Assembly (NCBI GenBank): GCA_938021455.1
Contig: CALIGP010000378.1
Span: forward strand, 1 to 9,336
Length of the DNA: 9,336 bases
DNA from: an uncultured Lewinella sp.
Lineage (GTDB): Bacteria; Bacteroidota; Bacteroidia; Chitinophagales; Saprospiraceae
Direction of reading: 5' to 3'
Below are positions 6,035-9,336 of this stretch, piece by piece. Each line of letters starts with the position of its first letter. The first letter of the stretch is position 1. A program made the position numbers and the translations under genes. A model generated the notes under the pieces. The model did no database searches and was not told the DNA's origin. It was given only the letters and a program-made list of their open reading frames with translations.

Positions 6035-8458
6035 ATGAAAGCATCCAACCTACTTTTAGCACTTTGTGCGCTTATACTCTTTTCCTGTAACAGCGATTCC
6101 GAACAACCAGCCTCCATGCCGGGCTTAGCGGAAGGTGCCTTCTGGATAGAAGATGGCATTGCCCTCCCGGAAAGCGATTCTTTATTCTATTTGGAGCATC
6201 CGTCTCCGCTGTTCAGAAAGGAATTCAGGGCGGACGAAGCCATCAAGTCTGCTTCTCTGAGCATAACCGCTGCGGGGTATTTCAAAGCCACCATCAATGG
6301 TAAGGGCATTGAGGAAAATGTGCTTGATCCGGCCTGGACAGATTTCAGCAAACGCATTTACTACACTGAATACGACGTCACTTCTCAGCTTCAGGAGGGT
6401 GATAACTGCCTGGGAGTCTCATTGGGCAACGGTTTCTACAACCCGCTACCCATGAAAAAATGGGGGCATAGAAACATGCGGAAGGACCTTGCTGTGGGAA
6501 AACCCGTCTTTTTGGCGAAGCTCCGCATCGGCTATGTGAATGGAGACACGGAAGAGATCGTCTCGGACGATTCCTGGAAATATGCTTTGGGGCCAATCCT
6601 GAAAAACAGTGTTTACATCGGGGTGGCCTACGATGCCAACCAAGAATTGAGCGGATGGGACAGACCAGGGTTTGATGATCAGGAATGGCAGGAAGCTACG
6701 CTAGGTAAGGCGCCTGGCGGGAAACTCGAAAAGGGGTTTTTCCCGCCCGTTGAAATAACCCAGGAAATTACGCCGGTCGATATCTCTTCTCCGGAAGCTG
6801 GCGTTTGGATAGTAGACATGGGGGTAAATTTTACCGGGACTTATAAGATCAGACTGTTCGGAGACGCGGGTGACACCATTTCCTTCAAGTTTGGGGAGCG
6901 CATTTATGAGAATGGACGCGTAAACCCGATGACGACGGTTGCGGGCCAAATTAAGCGAAAGGGAGTTGGCGGTCCTGGCGCACCAGACATTGCCTGGCAG
7001 ACGGATAGTTATGTGGTTGGCAATAAAGACGGCCAATGGTTCAGCCCTGACTTCACCTACCACACTTATCGCTACATGGAGATAACGGGCATGAAGGAGA
7101 AGCCTCGGGTGGATGACATCCGGGGACTTTTTATGCACACCAATGTGCCTAATGAAAACAGCTTTTCGAGTTCGTCCACTTTATTAAACGCCATTCAGGA
7201 GGCTTCAGAAAGGACCTTCCTGGCTAACCTGGTGAGTGTGCAATCAGACTGCCCCGCCAGAGAGAAATTTGGCTACGGGGGAGATTTAAACGCTACGAGT
7301 GAGACCTTCATCTACAACTTCGACATGCAATCCTTCTACCGTAAAACCATTTACGATTGGGTGGATGCGATGAAGGATTCCAGTTTCGTGGATACCGCAC
7401 CATTTACGGGCATAGAATACTGTGGCATTAGTTGGGAATCGGCTTACCTGACCACGCAATACTATTTATATCTCTACTATAATGATACTGATATCATCCA
7501 TGAGCTCTATGCGCGGAACAAGGAATGGATGGATAAGGCAGCGATGATTCATCCGAAAGGAATGGTCAATGCCGGATTAAGCGACCATGAATCACTGGAG
7601 CCCGTTCCGGTACAGCTAACCGGCACTAGCCATTATCTGCAGTGCGCTCGCATTATGAAAATCTTTGCGGGTTTAATGGGGAAAGCAGCGGATGTCAAAA
7701 AATATGACGCCTTAGCCGATCAGTTAAAGCAGCAGTTAAAGGCCGAGTTCTGGGATAAGCCATTCACGGGGAAGATCAACCGGCAAACGCTTTTTTCCAC
7801 CTTGCTCTATCACCAGGTTATCCCCGAGGAGGAAATACCAGTGGCAGTAGACTCGCTGTTCCTAGCCGTTGAAAATGGCCCGTCGGGCCACTTCAATACC
7901 GGCATTTTTGGCACTAAGTATGTGCTGGAAACACTCGCCGAATACGGTGGCCCTGATGCCGTTTTTGACATCGTCAACAGTACGGCTTATCCGGGCTGGG
8001 GCTTTATGATTGATCAGGGCGCCACGACCATTTGGGAGACCTGGAAGGAGAGTGACAATACCTACTCGAACAACCACCCCATGTTTGGCACAGTCTCCGA
8101 ATGGTATTACCGTTGGTTGGCGGGCATCCGGCCTGATCCGGAGCATCCCGGCTTTAAGGAGTTCTATATTTCTCCCACTACGCCTGAAGGGCTGGAATCG
8201 GTGAACGCCACTTATCATTCGCCCTATGGACCTATTGTCTCTAATTGGGAGAAGACCGTAGTAGGACATACTTATGAAATAACGGTTCCTAAGGGCACAA
8301 GGGCCAAGGTGACTTTGTCGGTATCCCCATCACAAACGATAGCCGTTGTTGATGGGCAGGAACTAGACCTATCTGGTAAGATTGATGGGGTGCGAACCGG
8401 GCAGTTTTCTTTGAGGGGAGGGGGCTATGTTGTTTCGGTGAGAGAGAATCTTGAATAG
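6035..8458 (+). CDS. GH78 alpha-L-rhamnosidase, lipoprotein
   Basis: A glycoside hydrolase of 807 residues that removes terminal alpha-L-rhamnose from polysaccharides or glycosides. It starts with a lipoprotein signal peptide: MKASNLLLALCALILF, then lipobox LFSC with acylated Cys18, so it is probably anchored in an envelope membrane. Domain order follows the family: an N-terminal beta-sandwich (about 70-220, with AAGYFKATINGK and LDPAWTDFSKRIYY), a second beta-domain (about 240-370), the (alpha/alpha)6 catalytic barrel (about 375-695) and a C-terminal beta-domain (about 697-807). Catalytic residues match the pattern of characterised GH78 enzymes: Asp405, Glu410 and Asp417 in DCPAREKFGYGGD, spaced 5 and 12, and Glu668 in GATTIWETW. 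No SusC/SusD pair or other glycosidase is nearby, so no PUL is visible within the window. ATG 6035 is chosen over TTG 6017 because it gives a clean signal peptide. Confidence 0.95.
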   Translation: MKASNLLLALCALILFSCNSDSEQPASMPGLAEGAFWIEDGIALPESDSLFYLEHPSPLFRKEFRADEAIKSASLSITAAGYFKATINGKGIEENVLDPAWTDFSKRIYYTEYDVTSQLQEGDNCLGVSLGNGFYNPLPMKKWGHRNMRKDLAVGKPVFLAKLRIGYVNGDTEEIVSDDSWKYALGPILKNSVYIGVAYDANQELSGWDRPGFDDQEWQEATLGKAPGGKLEKGFFPPVEITQEITPVDISSPEAGVWIVDMGVNFTGTYKIRLFGDAGDTISFKFGERIYENGRVNPMTTVAGQIKRKGVGGPGAPDIAWQTDSYVVGNKDGQWFSPDFTYHTYRYMEITGMKEKPRVDDIRGLFMHTNVPNENSFSSSSTLLNAIQEASERTFLANLVSVQSDCPAREKFGYGGDLNATSETFIYNFDMQSFYRKTIYDWVDAMKDSSFVDTAPFTGIEYCGISWESAYLTTQYYLYLYYNDTDIIHELYARNKEWMDKAAMIHPKGMVNAGLSDHESLEPVPVQLTGTSHYLQCARIMKIFAGLMGKAADVKKYDALADQLKQQLKAEFWDKPFTGKINRQTLFSTLLYHQVIPEEEIPVAVDSLFLAVENGPSGHFNTGIFGTKYVLETLAEYGGPDAVFDIVNSTAYPGWGFMIDQGATTIWETWKESDNTYSNNHPMFGTVSEWYYRWLAGIRPDPEHPGFKEFYISPTTPEGLESVNATYHSPYGPIVSNWEKTVVGHTYEITVPKGTRAKVTLSVSPSQTIAVVDGQELDLSGKIDGVRTGQFSLRGGGYVVSVRENLE

Positions 8459-8760
8459 GAAAAACATACGCGGAACCATTGCCCAGAGACATAGCAACGG
8501 ACCAAGGAGTGGTCGAACATCCTTAGCCCTGGGAGGCCCCGGGGGCTAGAGAGAAGTGTTTGTGAGGCGGCGCTCAGCGCCGCAATCCCCAAGCTATTGC
8601 ATCCTTGCGCGGGGTAAAGCCCGCTGCGCGCGCTTCACCCCGCGCTAAGGATGTTTGACCACTTCGTGGTCGGGTGGGGGAAGAGGGGGATATTGGTAGA
8701 GCTACTCCGTAGAAACTTAACTATCTTACTATTCGTTAATTTCAAAGAAAACCAGTAAGA
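8459..8760. other. Gene-free spacer holding a folded repeat
   Basis: These 302 nt between the rhamnosidase and the toxin-antitoxin pair hold no credible gene. The middle (8500-8671) is the structured repeat described separately. The tail 8672-8760 is first G-rich, then AT-rich, and should contain the antitoxin promoter, although no exact TAnnTTTG box is present. Confidence 0.6.
8500..8671. repeat. 172-nt REP/MITE-like element with 28-nt terminal inverted repeats
   Basis: The ends (8500-8527 and 8644-8671) are 28-nt inverted repeats with three mismatches. Inside are further hairpins: TAGCCC/GGGCTA (8524-8529 and 8543-8548); a perfect 7-bp stem GCGGCGC/GCGCCGC with 3-nt loop (8567-8583); and a stem of about 21 pairs (8600-8620 with 8632-8653, one mismatch and one bulged base) around an 11-nt GC-rich loop. 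The right end is itself a hairpin, GACCAC-TTC-GTGGTC (8657-8671). CATCCTT occurs twice (8518, 8600) facing a single AAGGATG (8647-8653), so two folds compete. No coding capacity and no obvious target-site duplication were seen. It resembles intergenic REP/BIME elements mobilised by RAYT transposases. Confidence 0.65.
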
Positions 8761-8988
8761 ATGGACCTTTTATCAAGAATCACCCAAGATCCACTAGTTA
8801 TGAGTGGCCGACCAACCATCAGAAAGATGCGATTCACCGTCGTGCAGATGCTTGAGCTTTTAGCTGGAGGGATGTCGACGGAGGAAATTTTGGAAGATTA
8901 TCCGTTTTTGGAACGGGATGATATCTATGCTTGTCTTCAGTATGCGGTAAGAGCTACGAACACACGTCAGGTAATGTCTTTCGCATGA
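8761..8988 (+). CDS. DUF433 family antitoxin
   Basis: A 75-residue protein matching DUF433 (VapB-like antitoxin family). Visible signatures are ITQDPLVMSGRPTIRKMRFTV at the N-terminus (family form DPxVxxGxPxIxGTRxxV), the helix-turn-helix-like ELLAGGMSTEEILEDYPFLERDDI at 32-55, and the closing ACLQYAVRA. The family GTRI segment is altered to KMRFTV here. It should bind its own promoter and neutralise the toxin encoded next. Its stop codon overlaps the toxin start in an ATGA junction (8985-8988), implying translational coupling. Confidence 0.9.
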   Translation: MDLLSRITQDPLVMSGRPTIRKMRFTVVQMLELLAGGMSTEEILEDYPFLERDDIYACLQYAVRATNTRQVMSFA

Positions 8989-9336
8989 AATTTATCATTG
9001 ATACGCAGCTTCCTTTTAAACTGTCTAAGTTTCTAAAGAGTAAAGGCCATGACTGTATCCATACCACAGATACGATTCAGGGACATTTACTTCAAGACTT
9101 AGAAATAATCAAGATTGCAGTAGGAAGTGATCGGACAGTTGTCACCAAAGATTCTGATTTTAAAGATAACTATCACTCGCAAGGAGCGCCTCCGAAAGTG
9201 TTGTATCTAACTTTTGGGAATATCTCGAACAAGGAGCTGTTAGGGTACTTTGAAACTCACTTGGAGAAGCTTATAGAGTTATTTGATGAAGGGAACGAAT
9301 TCATTGAGTTCAGTAGGCAAGGAATTTTTGTTGCTA
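8985..9336 (+). CDS. DUF5615 PIN-like toxin, 3' end cut by window
   Basis: Starts at the ATG overlapping the antitoxin stop and stays open for 117 codons to the window edge. Since the family is usually about 115-120 residues, only a few codons are probably missing. Recognised features are MKFIIDTQLPFKLSKFLKSK with Asp6, then GHDCIHTTD, QDLEIIKIA with Asp38, VTKDSDF (Lys55, Asp56, Asp58), and GNISNKEL near 78-85. These acidic positions match the Mut7-C/PIN-like nuclease fold, so it is predicted to be an RNase toxin restrained by the DUF433 protein. RNA target unknown. Confidence 0.9.
   Translation, partial: MKFIIDTQLPFKLSKFLKSKGHDCIHTTDTIQGHLLQDLEIIKIAVGSDRTVVTKDSDFKDNYHSQGAPPKVLYLTFGNISNKELLGYFETHLEKLIELFDEGNEFIEFSRQGIFVA

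Overview
The window looks like a chromosomal stretch from a Bacteroidota bacterium, probably of the Saprospiraceae/Lewinella type. Three things suggest this: promoter -7 boxes of the TAnnTTTG form, start codons without clear Shine-Dalgarno sequences, and a lipoprotein GH78 rhamnosidase typical of the phylum. This placement is inference from sequence style; no marker gene is present.

Layout. Positions 1-476 carry no gene but hold a well-formed operator/promoter. An AraC-family regulator follows (477-1367, +), convergent with a DUF779 gene (1484-1822, -). DUF779 lies downstream of an AldB/ExaC-type aldehyde dehydrogenase (2003-3526, -). The two are separated by a repeat-rich spacer and a hairpin-plus-T-tract terminator placed just before the DUF779 start. 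A second AraC regulator (3739-4641, +) diverges from the dehydrogenase. A Tat-type dienelactone hydrolase (4881-5768, +) comes next, then a GH78 alpha-L-rhamnosidase lipoprotein (6035-8458, +). After that are a 172-nt, heavily folded REP/MITE-like repeat (8500-8671) and a DUF433/DUF5615 toxin-antitoxin pair (8761 to the window end), whose toxin runs off the edge.

How the parts work together. The two AraC proteins align without a gap over 296 residues (about 56% identical by hand count) and share an identical second recognition helix. In front of each lies the same DNA element, TTGTAC-N17-G(T/A)ACAA. In both cases its left end sits exactly 21 nt from a perfect minus-strand -7 box. At the second copy that promoter drives the aldehyde dehydrogenase. 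At the first copy it points leftward, out of the window, with no gene yet visible. The best reading is a duplicated regulator-operator-promoter module for an aldehyde response, with a second, unseen (or lost) target gene to the left. The dehydrogenase could oxidise acetaldehyde or, given the nearby rhamnosidase, lactaldehyde from rhamnose breakdown; the latter is speculative.
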